Assembly (NCBI GenBank): GCA_016186245.1
Contig: JACPLZ010000029.1
Coordinates: 3,597-17,828, forward strand
Length of the DNA stretch: 14,232 bases
DNA from: Candidatus Peregrinibacteria bacterium
GTDB lineage: Bacteria; Patescibacteriota; Gracilibacteria; UBA1369; LOWO2-01-FULL-3
Direction of reading: 5' to 3'
The position numbers and the translations under genes were made by a program. Positions 1 through 7,388 of the stretch are shown piece after piece (the first letter of the stretch is position 1; each line of letters starts with the position of its first letter). Below the pieces are notes generated by a model. The model was not told the DNA's origin and did no database searches. It saw only the letters and a program-made list of their open reading frames with translations.

Positions 1-2743
1 CTTCGATACCGGTGTCTTTGATTGCTTTAATGGTTTCTTTTTCGATAATTTCATTTTTCTTTCCGATGGTGTGACCTTTTTTGTCCTTGAGATCCTCCGC
101 TAATGTGCGGCCATAGATACGGGTTTCAAACTTTTCACCGATGCTTTCAGATTCGCTTTTGCTGATTGTGTGAATGTGCCCGGATCCGCAATCTATTTCG
201 CGGATTACGACGTCCTGATTTGAATCTACCAGACGACGTGTCAGATAACCGGCTTCGGCAGTCTTGAGCGCGGTGTCGGATTTACCTTTGCGTCCTCCGT
301 GTGTGGCGATGAAGTATTCCAAAATCTGGAATCCTTCTTTGAGGTTGGATTTAATCGGTAGTTCAATTGTGCGGCCGGCTGGATTTGCTACGAGGCCTTT
401 CATTCCGCAGAGCTGGGTGATTTGTCCCCAGTTACCGCGGGCTCCGGAATCAATCATGTAAAAAATGTTGTTTTCCGGATCGATGCCGTCAACCATTTTA
501 ACGGTGATTTTGGATTTGGTGTCGGACCAGATTTTGATTGTGTGATGATATCTTTCATTCTCGGTAATCAGGCCTTTCCAATACTGATTGTTGATTTGTT
601 TTACAACTTCGGATGCTTCTTCGATGATTTTTTCTTTTTCAACCGGAATTACCATGTCGCTCTGGCTGATGGTAATGCCTGATTTGGTGGCGAAACGGAA
701 ACCGATGTTTTTGAGATGATCGGCGACCATTGCGGTGGCTCTGGTGCCGAGTTTTTCAAAACATTCTGATACTATGTTTCCAAGCTGCTTTTTCCCGATT
801 GCTTCGTTGTAATATGGAAGTTCTTCCGGCATGTAGCTGTTTAGAATGAGGCGGCCTACTGTGGTTTCGCGCAATTCTCCGCGGAAGCGGCATCTAATTT
901 TTGACTGTAATTCTACAATTCCTGATTGATATGCAATGATGGCTTCTTTGATGTCGGCAAAAACCATTCCTTCACCCTTGCCTTTTGTCTTTTCTTTGGT
1001 CAAATAATAACAGCCGAGCACCATGTCCTGGGTGGGCGTGATGATAGGTTCTCCGGCTGACGGCTTGAGCAGATTATTGGCGGACAGCATGAGACTGCGG
1101 GCTTCCTGCTGCGCTCTTTCGGAAAGCGGAATGTGAATGGCCATCTGATCTCCGTCAAAGTCGGCGTTGAAAGCCGCACAAACCAGCGGATGTACCTGGA
1201 TGGCTTTACCCTCGATGAGGATCGGCTGGAAAGCCTGAATACCAAGACGATGAAGTGTCGGAGCGCGGTTTAACAATACATAATGATCTTTGGTAACATC
1301 TTCAAGAATATCCCAAACTTCTCTTTTGCTTGTCTGTATAAGCTTTTCTGCATTTTTAATATTGTGGGCGAAACCGTCGCGGATGAGACGGCCGATGATA
1401 AATGGTTTGAATAATTCAAGCGCCATGATTTTTGGCACACCGCATTGATGCAGTCTTAGTTTTGGACCGATTATGATTACCGAACGGCCGGAATAATCCA
1501 CGCGTTTACCGAGCAGATTCTGGCGGAAGCGTCCCTGTTTTCCTTTAAGCATGTCGGAAAGAGAGCGGAGTTTGCGTTTATCTCCGGAACTGAAAACCGT
1601 TTTGCCCTGTCTGGCGCTGTTGTTAAGAAGAGTGTCCACGGCTTCCTGGAGCATTCTCTTTTCATTTCTGCAGATTACTTCCGGTGCGCCGATGGACATA
1701 AGTCTCTTTAGGCGATTATTTCTGTTAATGACACGGCGATAGAGATCGTTGAGATCGGAAGCGGCAAATCTTCCACCATCGAGCTGTACCATTGGACGGA
1801 GGTCCGGAGGAATAATGGGAAGCACTGTCATTATAAACCATTCCGGTTTTATACCCGATTTAAGGAGGCTGCCTGCAAGTTTCATTCTTTTAATAAGTTT
1901 CTTGTATTTTTGGCCGGAAGCTTTTCTGGTGTCTTCCTGCAAACCCGCAATTAGTTTTTCAAGATTTGTTTTGGAAATTATTTCACGAATTGCTTCCGCG
2001 CCAGTGCCGGCTTTTAGAATATGGCCGAATTTAATGGACATGGTGCGATATTCCAGCTCTGAATACACTGTGCCAACGGCTAATTTTTCCAGGGCTTCTT
2101 TTGTGTCATCGTGCTGAAAGTCGAGCTCCTCAATTTTTTCTGCGTGTTCTTTTTCGAGGTCAACAATGATTTTTTTGCGCTCTTTTTCCTTCTCTACTTT
2201 TTCCGCTTCAATGTATTTGTCTTTGAATTCCTGCTGGATGGTTTTTTTATAATTTTTGTACTCGGTCTGAATTTGAGAAAGAGCCTCAATGCGGCCTTTT
2301 TCATCGACTTCAGAAATTATGTAAGCTGCAAAATATACAACCTGTTCGAGAGTTTTAATTGGAAGGTCGAGAAGAAGCCCAATACGGCTTGGAGTGGATC
2401 TTAAAAACCAGATGTGTGTTACCGGTACTGCCAGTTTGATGTGGGCCATGCGTTCGCGGCGGACGGATGATCTGGTAACTTCGACTCCGCATTTTTCACA
2501 AATTACTCCTTTGTAACGGATCCTTTTGTATTTTCCGCAATAACATTCCCAGTTTTTGGTCGGACCGAATATTTTTTCGCAGAACAATCCGTCACGTTCC
2601 GGTTTTTGGGTGCGGTAATTGATTGTTTCCGGCTTTTTTACTTCACCGTGGGACCAGGAAAGTATTTCTTCAGGTGATGCCACGGAAAGACTGATGGCAT
2701 TGAACTGGTCTTTTTTTTGATCTTTTGGATCCTGGTATGGCAT
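1..2743 (-). CDS. rpoC: RNA polymerase beta' subunit, 3' end beyond the left edge (partial)
   Basis: The open frame starts at the ATG at 2741-2743 and runs off the left edge, giving 914 codons without a stop. It encodes the catalytic clamp subunit of RNA polymerase. Visible landmarks are the first zinc site (C67, C69, C82, C85), the catalytic NADFDGDQ loop at residues 526-533 (Asp 528, 530 and 532 bind the active-site magnesium), and the bridge-helix region around DSGARGN. After it come the trigger-loop region (HGGRKGKSDTALKTA) and the first cysteine of the second zinc site (DCG). The remaining zinc cysteines and the C-terminus lie outside the window. Compared with E. coli, the catalytic loop is shifted about 68 residues, explained by a highly charged, probably coiled-coil insert at about residues 155-225. 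The gene follows ssb by 60 bp and is probably cotranscribed with rpoB. No Shine-Dalgarno sequence precedes the start. Confidence 0.97.
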   Translation of the reverse strand, partial: MPYQDPKDQKKDQFNAISLSVASPEEILSWSHGEVKKPETINYRTQKPERDGLFCEKIFGPTKNWECYCGKYKRIRYKGVICEKCGVEVTRSSVRRERMAHIKLAVPVTHIWFLRSTPSRIGLLLDLPIKTLEQVVYFAAYIISEVDEKGRIEALSQIQTEYKNYKKTIQQEFKDKYIEAEKVEKEKERKKIIVDLEKEHAEKIEELDFQHDDTKEALEKLAVGTVYSELEYRTMSIKFGHILKAGTGAEAIREIISKTNLEKLIAGLQEDTRKASGQKYKKLIKRMKLAGSLLKSGIKPEWFIMTVLPIIPPDLRPMVQLDGGRFAASDLNDLYRRVINRNNRLKRLMSIGAPEVICRNEKRMLQEAVDTLLNNSARQGKTVFSSGDKRKLRSLSDMLKGKQGRFRQNLLGKRVDYSGRSVIIIGPKLRLHQCGVPKIMALELFKPFIIGRLIRDGFAHNIKNAEKLIQTSKREVWDILEDVTKDHYVLLNRAPTLHRLGIQAFQPILIEGKAIQVHPLVCAAFNADFDGDQMAIHIPLSERAQQEARSLMLSANNLLKPSAGEPIITPTQDMVLGCYYLTKEKTKGKGEGMVFADIKEAIIAYQSGIVELQSKIRCRFRGELRETTVGRLILNSYMPEELPYYNEAIGKKQLGNIVSECFEKLGTRATAMVADHLKNIGFRFATKSGITISQSDMVIPVEKEKIIEEASEVVKQINNQYWKGLITENERYHHTIKIWSDTKSKITVKMVDGIDPENNIFYMIDSGARGNWGQITQLCGMKGLVANPAGRTIELPIKSNLKEGFQILEYFIATHGGRKGKSDTALKTAEAGYLTRRLVDSNQDVVIREIDCGSGHIHTISKSESESIGEKFETRIYGRTLAEDLKDKKGHTIGKKNEIIEKETIKAIKDTGIE

Positions 2744-2803
2744 GTTGGAATGTTAGTGAATGAATATGTTGGGTAACAAGATTACTTGCTGTGCTCGCAA
2801 TTG

Positions 2804-3262
2804 TTATAACCCCAAATCTTTATCTATCGGGTTTTCTCCTGATTCTTCCTCGGCGGCGGTTACTACCGGGCTTTCTTCATGTTCCGGCGGAACGTATTCG
2901 TCGGCGCTGACAGCGCCAGTTTCTTCCTTTGGTCTCTTTTCGAGGCGGATCATATCTTTAACAATGATTTCTGTTTTGAATTTTTTGATGCCTTCCGGGC
3001 TGTCCCAGCTCCGTGTTTTTAAATAGCCTTCGATGTAAACCAATTGGCCTTTTTTGAGGTATTGGCTGCAAATTTCGGCAAGACGTGCCCAGGCGACGCA
3101 TTCATGAAATTCTGCGGAATTCTTTCGTTCATTGTCTTTGGTTACCCAGTCGCGGTTTGTAGCAACTCCGAAAGTCGTTACATATTGACCGCTTGGGGTC
3201 TGTCTCATTTCAGGATCTCTGGTGAGGTTGCCGATGATGATGACCTTGTTGATGCTTCTCAT
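2804..3262 (-). CDS. ssb: Single-stranded DNA-binding protein
   Basis: This 152-residue protein has the OB-fold of bacterial SSB. It opens with MRSINKVIIIGNLTRDPE and continues through the conserved region around FHECVAWARLAEICSQYLKKG and VYIEGYLKTRSW, with aromatic DNA-stacking candidates W40, W58 and W86. It coats single-stranded DNA in replication and repair. The start at 3262 was chosen because family homology begins there; an upstream in-frame ATG at 3325 would add 21 unrelated residues overlapping the small ORF. The acidic linker is present (about residues 112-144), but the end reads NPIDKDLGL rather than the usual DDDIPF-like tip that recruits partner proteins. The gene sits between rpoB and rpoC, an unusual place; ssb is more often near rpsF/rpsR or alone. 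There is no Shine-Dalgarno sequence. Confidence 0.95.
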   Translation of the reverse strand: MRSINKVIIIGNLTRDPEMRQTPSGQYVTTFGVATNRDWVTKDNERKNSAEFHECVAWARLAEICSQYLKKGQLVYIEGYLKTRSWDSPEGIKKFKTEIIVKDMIRLEKRPKEETGAVSADEYVPPEHEESPVVTAAEEESGENPIDKDLGL

Positions 3263-3272
3263 GGTATTTGTG

Positions 3273-3419
3273 TTAAAGATTATGTTGGAATTTCTGAAAA
3301 TCGCGCACTGCTTCGTCAGCTGCACTATTTCCTACTCGCCGTACGTGGCAGTACGGCTCGATCAGAAATAGTTTGCTTTCTTGCATTGCATCGATTTTTA
3401 GAAATTCGGTGTTATTCAT
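3273..3419 (-). CDS. Putative 48-residue small protein between rpoB and ssb
   Basis: I do not recognise this product. The ATG at 3417-3419 lies 15 nt after the rpoB stop and the TAA at 3273-3275 lies 10 nt before the ssb start, so the frame fills the gap the way a cotranscribed gene would. The translation begins MNNTEFLKIDAMQES and ends DFQKFQHNL. It is mixed in charge, has one cysteine and no membrane segment, and its second half could be helical. The sequence before the ATG is A/T-rich without a Shine-Dalgarno motif, as for other genes here. The middle of the frame encodes a strong hairpin (3325-3371), so the region may instead be a structured intergenic RNA that is open by chance. Conservation of the frame in relatives would decide between these. 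Confidence 0.42.
   Translation of the reverse strand: MNNTEFLKIDAMQESKLFLIEPYCHVRRVGNSAADEAVRDFQKFQHNL
3325..3371 (-). other. Nested inverted repeat in the rpoB-ssb interval
   Basis: Two perfect 7-bp arms are nested. The outer pair is CTATTTC (3325-3331) with GAAATAG (3365-3371). The inner pair is GCCGTAC (3338-3344) with GTACGGC (3351-3357), around a 6-nt loop. In the transcript this would form a hairpin with one internal loop. No U-run follows on the minus strand, so it is not a standard terminator. It could be an RNase processing site or a partial attenuator that sets the ssb/rpoC level relative to rpoB. It lies inside the small ORF at 3273-3419. Confidence 0.55.
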
Positions 3420-3434
3420 TATTTTATTTCGTAA

Positions 3435-6400
3435 TTACACTTTTGCTTTGGCTACTTCTTCTTCCGTTATTCCTTCGAGATTGCCCGCTTCGCGGGAAGT
3501 GCCCCCGCTTTCTTTGGCAATTTCCGCTTTGATGTTGCCGGTTAATTCCTCTTTATGTTCGGCATCTTCGGCGAGGTATTCGACATCTTCTTCCTCTTCC
3601 GCACCCATTTGGAGGAGTTTGACAGAAAGACCAAGGCTTTGTAATTCTTTTGTCAAAACATTGAAGGATTCCGGAACGCGCGGTTTGCGGATTGCTTCAC
3701 CTTTCACAATTGATTCGTATGCTTTTGATCTGCCGTATACATCATCGGACTTGATTGTGAGCATTTCCTGGAGAGTATGCGCTGCGCCGTAGGCTTCCAA
3801 TGCCCAGACTTCCATTTCTCCGAATCTCTGCCCTCCGTGTTGGGCTTTACCTCCGAGAGGCTGCTGAGTGACCAGAGAGTATGGCCCGACTGATCTTGCG
3901 TGAATCTTGTCTTCGACAAGATGGTTCAGCTTAAGCATGTATGCTATACCTACTGTTACCGGACGATCAAAAGGTTCGCCGGTTTTGCCGTCATATAATG
4001 TAATTTTTCCATCTTCCGGCAGGCCGGCCTGCTTTAGTTGTTTAGTGACTGTTTCTGTAGTAATACCGTTAAGAGCGGGTGTTGCTACCGTAAATCCCTG
4101 TTCGCGCGCAGCCCAACCAATGTGTGTTTCAAGAATCTGACCGATATTCATACGGCTTGATACGCCGAGAGGATTGAGCACTACGTCCACATGTCTTCCG
4201 TCAGGCAGGAATGGCATGTCTTCCTGGGGCACTACGATTGATACTACGCCTTTATTACCGTGACGTCCGGCAACTTTATCGCCGATCTGGATTTTTCTGG
4301 TTTGGGCAACATTCACTTTAATCTGTTTTATTACACCTGTTGATAATTCGTCTCCGGCTTCTTTTGTGAATATTTGCACGCCGACAACTTTTCCGCCTTC
4401 TCCGCCCGGAAGTCTAAGCGAGGTATCCTTAACATCACGGGCTTTGTCTCCGAATATCGCTCTCAAGAGTCTTTCTTCTGCGGTTAATTCGGTTTCACCT
4501 TTTGGCGTGATTTTGCCGACAAGGATGTCTCCCTCCTGCACAGTGGCGCCGATTCTCACAATCCCATCTTCATCGAGATCTTTTAATTTATTTTCGCCGA
4601 CATTTGGAATATCGCGGGTTACAATTTCCGGACCGAGCTTTGTTTCGCGGACGTCCGTTACGTAACTTTCTATATGGAGAGAATCATAAAAACCTTTTTT
4701 AACGACTGTGTCTGCGAGCACTACCGCGTCCTCAAAATTGTATCCTTCCCATGACATATATGCCGCGAGGAGATTTTTGCCGAGAGCGAGCTCGCCATTT
4801 TCCGTAGCTGGACCGTCCGCCAATACGTCGCCTTTGCGGACTTTCTGTCCTTTATCTACTTTTGCTCTTTGATGGATGCAAGTGCCCTGATTGGAGCGTT
4901 CGTAATTTTGTAACTGGTAAGTAACTTTTTTACCGTTTGCGTATACGACTGTAATTATGCTGGCATCGACATAGGAAATTGTGCCGTCCATTTCTGCAAG
5001 AATGACCTGGCCGGAACTCTTTGCGGCAATTTCTTCTATACCTGTGCCGACAACCGGCGCATCCGGCTGTAAAAGAGATACTGCCTGGCGTTGCATGTTT
5101 GAACCCATCGATGCGCGTGTGTTGTCATCATGCTCAAGAAATGGAATCAACGCGGTGGTAATTGAAATAATCTGTTTTGGGGAAACATCAATGTGCGTAA
5201 GATCGTTAACGTGAGCCAAAGTCGGTTCTCCGCCTTTTCTGGCTGACACGCGTGAATTGAGAAATTGGCCGGTTTCGTCCAGCTCGGAGCTCGCCTGGGC
5301 TATTATGAGTTTCTGTTCTTCTTCCGCATCGAAATACTTTGTAATGTCCGTTATAAACGGGCGTACTTTGACCATTTCCAGGCCTTTGATTTTGCCGATC
5401 CGGCGTGCGGTTTCCTTTCCTATGGTTTGACCGGCTTTAATTACTGTGCGGCCGTGATCTTCGATGCTTTCGCGGGCAATGTGGCCGACAATATCTTTTT
5501 CATTATTTTTTATCTCATGGGCGACTTCACGGAAAGGAGTTTCGATAAAGCCGTATTCATTGATTTTTGCGTAAGTTGCAAGATGGACTACCAAACCGAT
5601 GTTTGGACCTTCCGGAGTGGCAATCGGACAAATCCTGCCATAGTGGGATTGATGCACGTCACGAACATCAAAGGAAGCTCTTTCCCTGGAAAGACCTCCC
5701 GGACCCATGGCTGACAATCTGCGTTTGTGCTCGAGCTCTGCCAGCGGATTGGTCTGATCCATGAATTGGGAAAGCTGTGAACTTGCGAAAAACTCTCTAA
5801 GAGCGGCGGTAATCGGACGGGAATTGATGAGTTGCGTAGGAGTGACCGTTTCGAGATCCATCACTGTCATGCGGTCTTTGGCAATACGGTCTGTCCTTAA
5901 GAGGCCGACTCTAAATTTGTTTTGCACGAGTTCGCCGACGGCACGGATTCTTCTGTTGGATAGGTGATCGATATCATCCGCGTGCATCTCGCCGTTATTA
6001 AGCCTGATGAGATGTTTGAGAATTTCAATCAGATCTTTAACCTGGAAAGTGTGAAATTTCTTGTTGTTTGGAGTGTCGAGACGGAAACGTTTGTTGAGTT
6101 TGTATCTTGCAACCGGACCCATGTCATATTTTCGATAGTCGAAAAACATTGATTTGATCAGAGATTTGGCGTTTTCCGGCGTTGCGAGGTCTCCTGGTCT
6201 GATTTTTTTGTATATATTCTGATAAGCATCCTCAATTGTTTTTGCCGGATCCTTTTCCAGCGTATTCAGAATGTAATCATGTTCGATGTCGGTAACATAA
6301 TTTTTAAATAAATCGACAATCTCTTTATCCGTGTTGAAGCCAAAAACCCTCAATAGGGAAGTGATTGGAATTTTGCGCTTGCGGTCTATTTTTACGGTGA

Positions 6401-7154
6401 CAATGCCTTTTTTATCGGTTTCTATTTCCAGCCAGGCGCCGCGTTTTGGGATAATTTTTGCAGAATGCATGTCAGGAGCGGCTGCATTTTTCGAGAAGAA
6501 TACGCCGGGAGATCTTACTATCTGGCTGACCACTACTCTTTCAATACCGTTTATTATAAAGGTACCGCGATTGGTCATCAGTGGAATGTTTCCGAGGAAT
6601 ACATCCTGCTCCTTGATTTCACCTGTTTCTTTGTTGATTAATTGAACGTGTACTTTGAGCGGCGCTTCGTATGTGAGGTTTTTGTTTTTCGCAGTTTCAG
6701 CGTCGTATTTTGTTTCGCCAAGAGAATGTTCGAGGAAATGCAGCTCCAATTTTTTACCTGAAAAATCCTGAATCGGGCTGATTTCATCGAGAAGCTCACG
6801 GATGCCTTCATTGAGATACCACTGATAGGAATTTAATTGAATTTCGATCAGGCTTGGAATCTGGACGTTTCTGTCTATTTGGTTGGAGAAATATTTGCGT
6901 TTGCTCTTGAGGATAATCGGCTCTTTTGCAAAATTAATTTCAGATGGTTTAATCAGATCCTTGTTTCGTTTGATTTTTTTGGAAGAGGTGGCTTTTGTCG
7001 TCTTTGCGGCTTTGGTGGATTTGGTTGTTTGAGCGGCCGGTTTTACTTTTGCGGAGGCCTGTGCAGATTTTTTAACTGCTTTTGCCGGTTTTGCTGCTTT
7101 TGAAGGCTGTTTCTTTGAAGATTTTTGAGATTTCTTTGCTGTTTTCTTTGGCAT
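3435..7154 (-). CDS. rpoB: RNA polymerase beta subunit with basic N-terminal and acidic C-terminal tails
   Basis: This 1239-residue protein forms half of the RNA polymerase active-site cleft. Family similarity begins near residue 85 (RKYFSNQ, then VQIPSLIEIQLNSYQWYL). The rifampicin-pocket segment is at 457-485, with D466, H476 and S481 equal to the sensitive-type D516, H526 and S531 of E. coli; the position matching L533 is M483. Further landmarks are GYNFEDAVV, the active-site lysines in GDKVAGRHGNKG, and the C-terminal segment with HARSVGPYSLVTQQPLGGKAQ. Residues 1-65 are almost only K, A, S, T, P and Q, with no acidic residue, a histone-H1-like tail. After LSVKLLQMG there are about 60 extra residues, largely acidic. 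A hairpin CCCGC/GCGGG (3484-3496) lies in that tail's coding DNA. The large E. coli lineage inserts are absent. The start is the first ATG after a predicted promoter, without a Shine-Dalgarno sequence. Confidence 0.97.
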   Translation of the reverse strand: MPKKTAKKSQKSSKKQPSKAAKPAKAVKKSAQASAKVKPAAQTTKSTKAAKTTKATSSKKIKRNKDLIKPSEINFAKEPIILKSKRKYFSNQIDRNVQIPSLIEIQLNSYQWYLNEGIRELLDEISPIQDFSGKKLELHFLEHSLGETKYDAETAKNKNLTYEAPLKVHVQLINKETGEIKEQDVFLGNIPLMTNRGTFIINGIERVVVSQIVRSPGVFFSKNAAAPDMHSAKIIPKRGAWLEIETDKKGIVTVKIDRKRKIPITSLLRVFGFNTDKEIVDLFKNYVTDIEHDYILNTLEKDPAKTIEDAYQNIYKKIRPGDLATPENAKSLIKSMFFDYRKYDMGPVARYKLNKRFRLDTPNNKKFHTFQVKDLIEILKHLIRLNNGEMHADDIDHLSNRRIRAVGELVQNKFRVGLLRTDRIAKDRMTVMDLETVTPTQLINSRPITAALREFFASSQLSQFMDQTNPLAELEHKRRLSAMGPGGLSRERASFDVRDVHQSHYGRICPIATPEGPNIGLVVHLATYAKINEYGFIETPFREVAHEIKNNEKDIVGHIARESIEDHGRTVIKAGQTIGKETARRIGKIKGLEMVKVRPFITDITKYFDAEEEQKLIIAQASSELDETGQFLNSRVSARKGGEPTLAHVNDLTHIDVSPKQIISITTALIPFLEHDDNTRASMGSNMQRQAVSLLQPDAPVVGTGIEEIAAKSSGQVILAEMDGTISYVDASIITVVYANGKKVTYQLQNYERSNQGTCIHQRAKVDKGQKVRKGDVLADGPATENGELALGKNLLAAYMSWEGYNFEDAVVLADTVVKKGFYDSLHIESYVTDVRETKLGPEIVTRDIPNVGENKLKDLDEDGIVRIGATVQEGDILVGKITPKGETELTAEERLLRAIFGDKARDVKDTSLRLPGGEGGKVVGVQIFTKEAGDELSTGVIKQIKVNVAQTRKIQIGDKVAGRHGNKGVVSIVVPQEDMPFLPDGRHVDVVLNPLGVSSRMNIGQILETHIGWAAREQGFTVATPALNGITTETVTKQLKQAGLPEDGKITLYDGKTGEPFDRPVTVGIAYMLKLNHLVEDKIHARSVGPYSLVTQQPLGGKAQHGGQRFGEMEVWALEAYGAAHTLQEMLTIKSDDVYGRSKAYESIVKGEAIRKPRVPESFNVLTKELQSLGLSVKLLQMGAEEEEDVEYLAEDAEHKEELTGNIKAEIAKESGGTSREAGNLEGITEEEVAKAKV

Positions 7155-7155
7155 G

Positions 7156-7212
7156 GTTAAGGCGTTAAGTACTTGGAAAAGCGCTCTGTCTTGCTATACT
7201 TCTGGCCTTAAC
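7156..7212 (-). promoter_or_regulatory. rpoB 5' leader hairpin reaching the start codon
   Basis: The leader contains a perfect 8-bp inverted repeat, GTTAAGGC at 7156-7163 and GCCTTAAC at 7205-7212 on the plus strand. In the rpoB transcript the proximal arm ends one base before the ATG at 7154, so pairing could limit ribosome access. A second TTAAC-like copy next to the proximal arm gives alternative pairing. An autoregulatory or attenuation role is inference only. Confidence 0.35.
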
Positions 7213-7240
7213 TTATCCGTTTTTTCTGATAGCTGTATGG

Positions 7241-7268
7241 ATTTTAATGATTTTGAAAGGCAAGTCAA
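7241..7268 (-). promoter_or_regulatory. Predicted sigma70-type promoter for rpoB
   Basis: Read on the minus strand, TTGACT (7263-7268) is followed by a 16-bp spacer and TAAAAT (7241-7246). The leader to the rpoB ATG would be roughly 80 nt. It is divergent from the promoter of the plus-strand gene at 7389. Confidence 0.5.
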
Positions 7269-7302
7269 GCGGAAAATTTGGAGAGTCGAGAGTTGAACAG
7301 GA

Positions 7303-7388
7303 TTTGACAGAATTGGCTTTTCGGCTTGCAATTGGGGGGGGGGGATGTTATAATTATTGTAGTTTTTAAAAAATAACAAAAACAAAAA
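7303..7388 (+). promoter_or_regulatory. Promoter module with an 11-G spacer, copy 1
   Basis: TTGCAA (7326-7331) and TATAAT (7349-7354) are separated by exactly 17 bp, and a TG one base before the -10 box makes it an extended -10. The spacer contains an uninterrupted run of 11 G (7334-7344). A TTTGACA element at 7303-7309, a GG-TTTTCGGC stretch, the -10 region and an A-rich leader ending TAACAAAAACAAAAA recur in the same order before the gene at 8932. The leader of about 28 nt has no Shine-Dalgarno motif. A change in G number would change the promoter spacing. Confidence 0.75.

Noticed and set aside
3263..3325. 21-residue N-terminal extension of SSB
   Set aside because: Family homology starts at the ATG at 3262, and the extension overlaps the small ORF in another frame.
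5690..5790. Rifampicin-resistance substitutions in RpoB
   Set aside because: The positions equal to D516, H526 and S531 are sensitive-type. Only the 533 position differs (Met for Leu), which is not enough to claim resistance.
7304..7309. TTGACA as the -35 box of the 7389 gene
   Set aside because: It lies 39 bp before the TATAAT, too far; it is kept in both copies, so it may instead be an activator or upstream element.
7194..7385. 63-codon minus-strand ORF upstream of rpoB
   Set aside because: It runs through the G-run promoter and the leader of the gene at 7389 and ends just upstream of rpoB; the repeated prolines come from the G run. No family resemblance.
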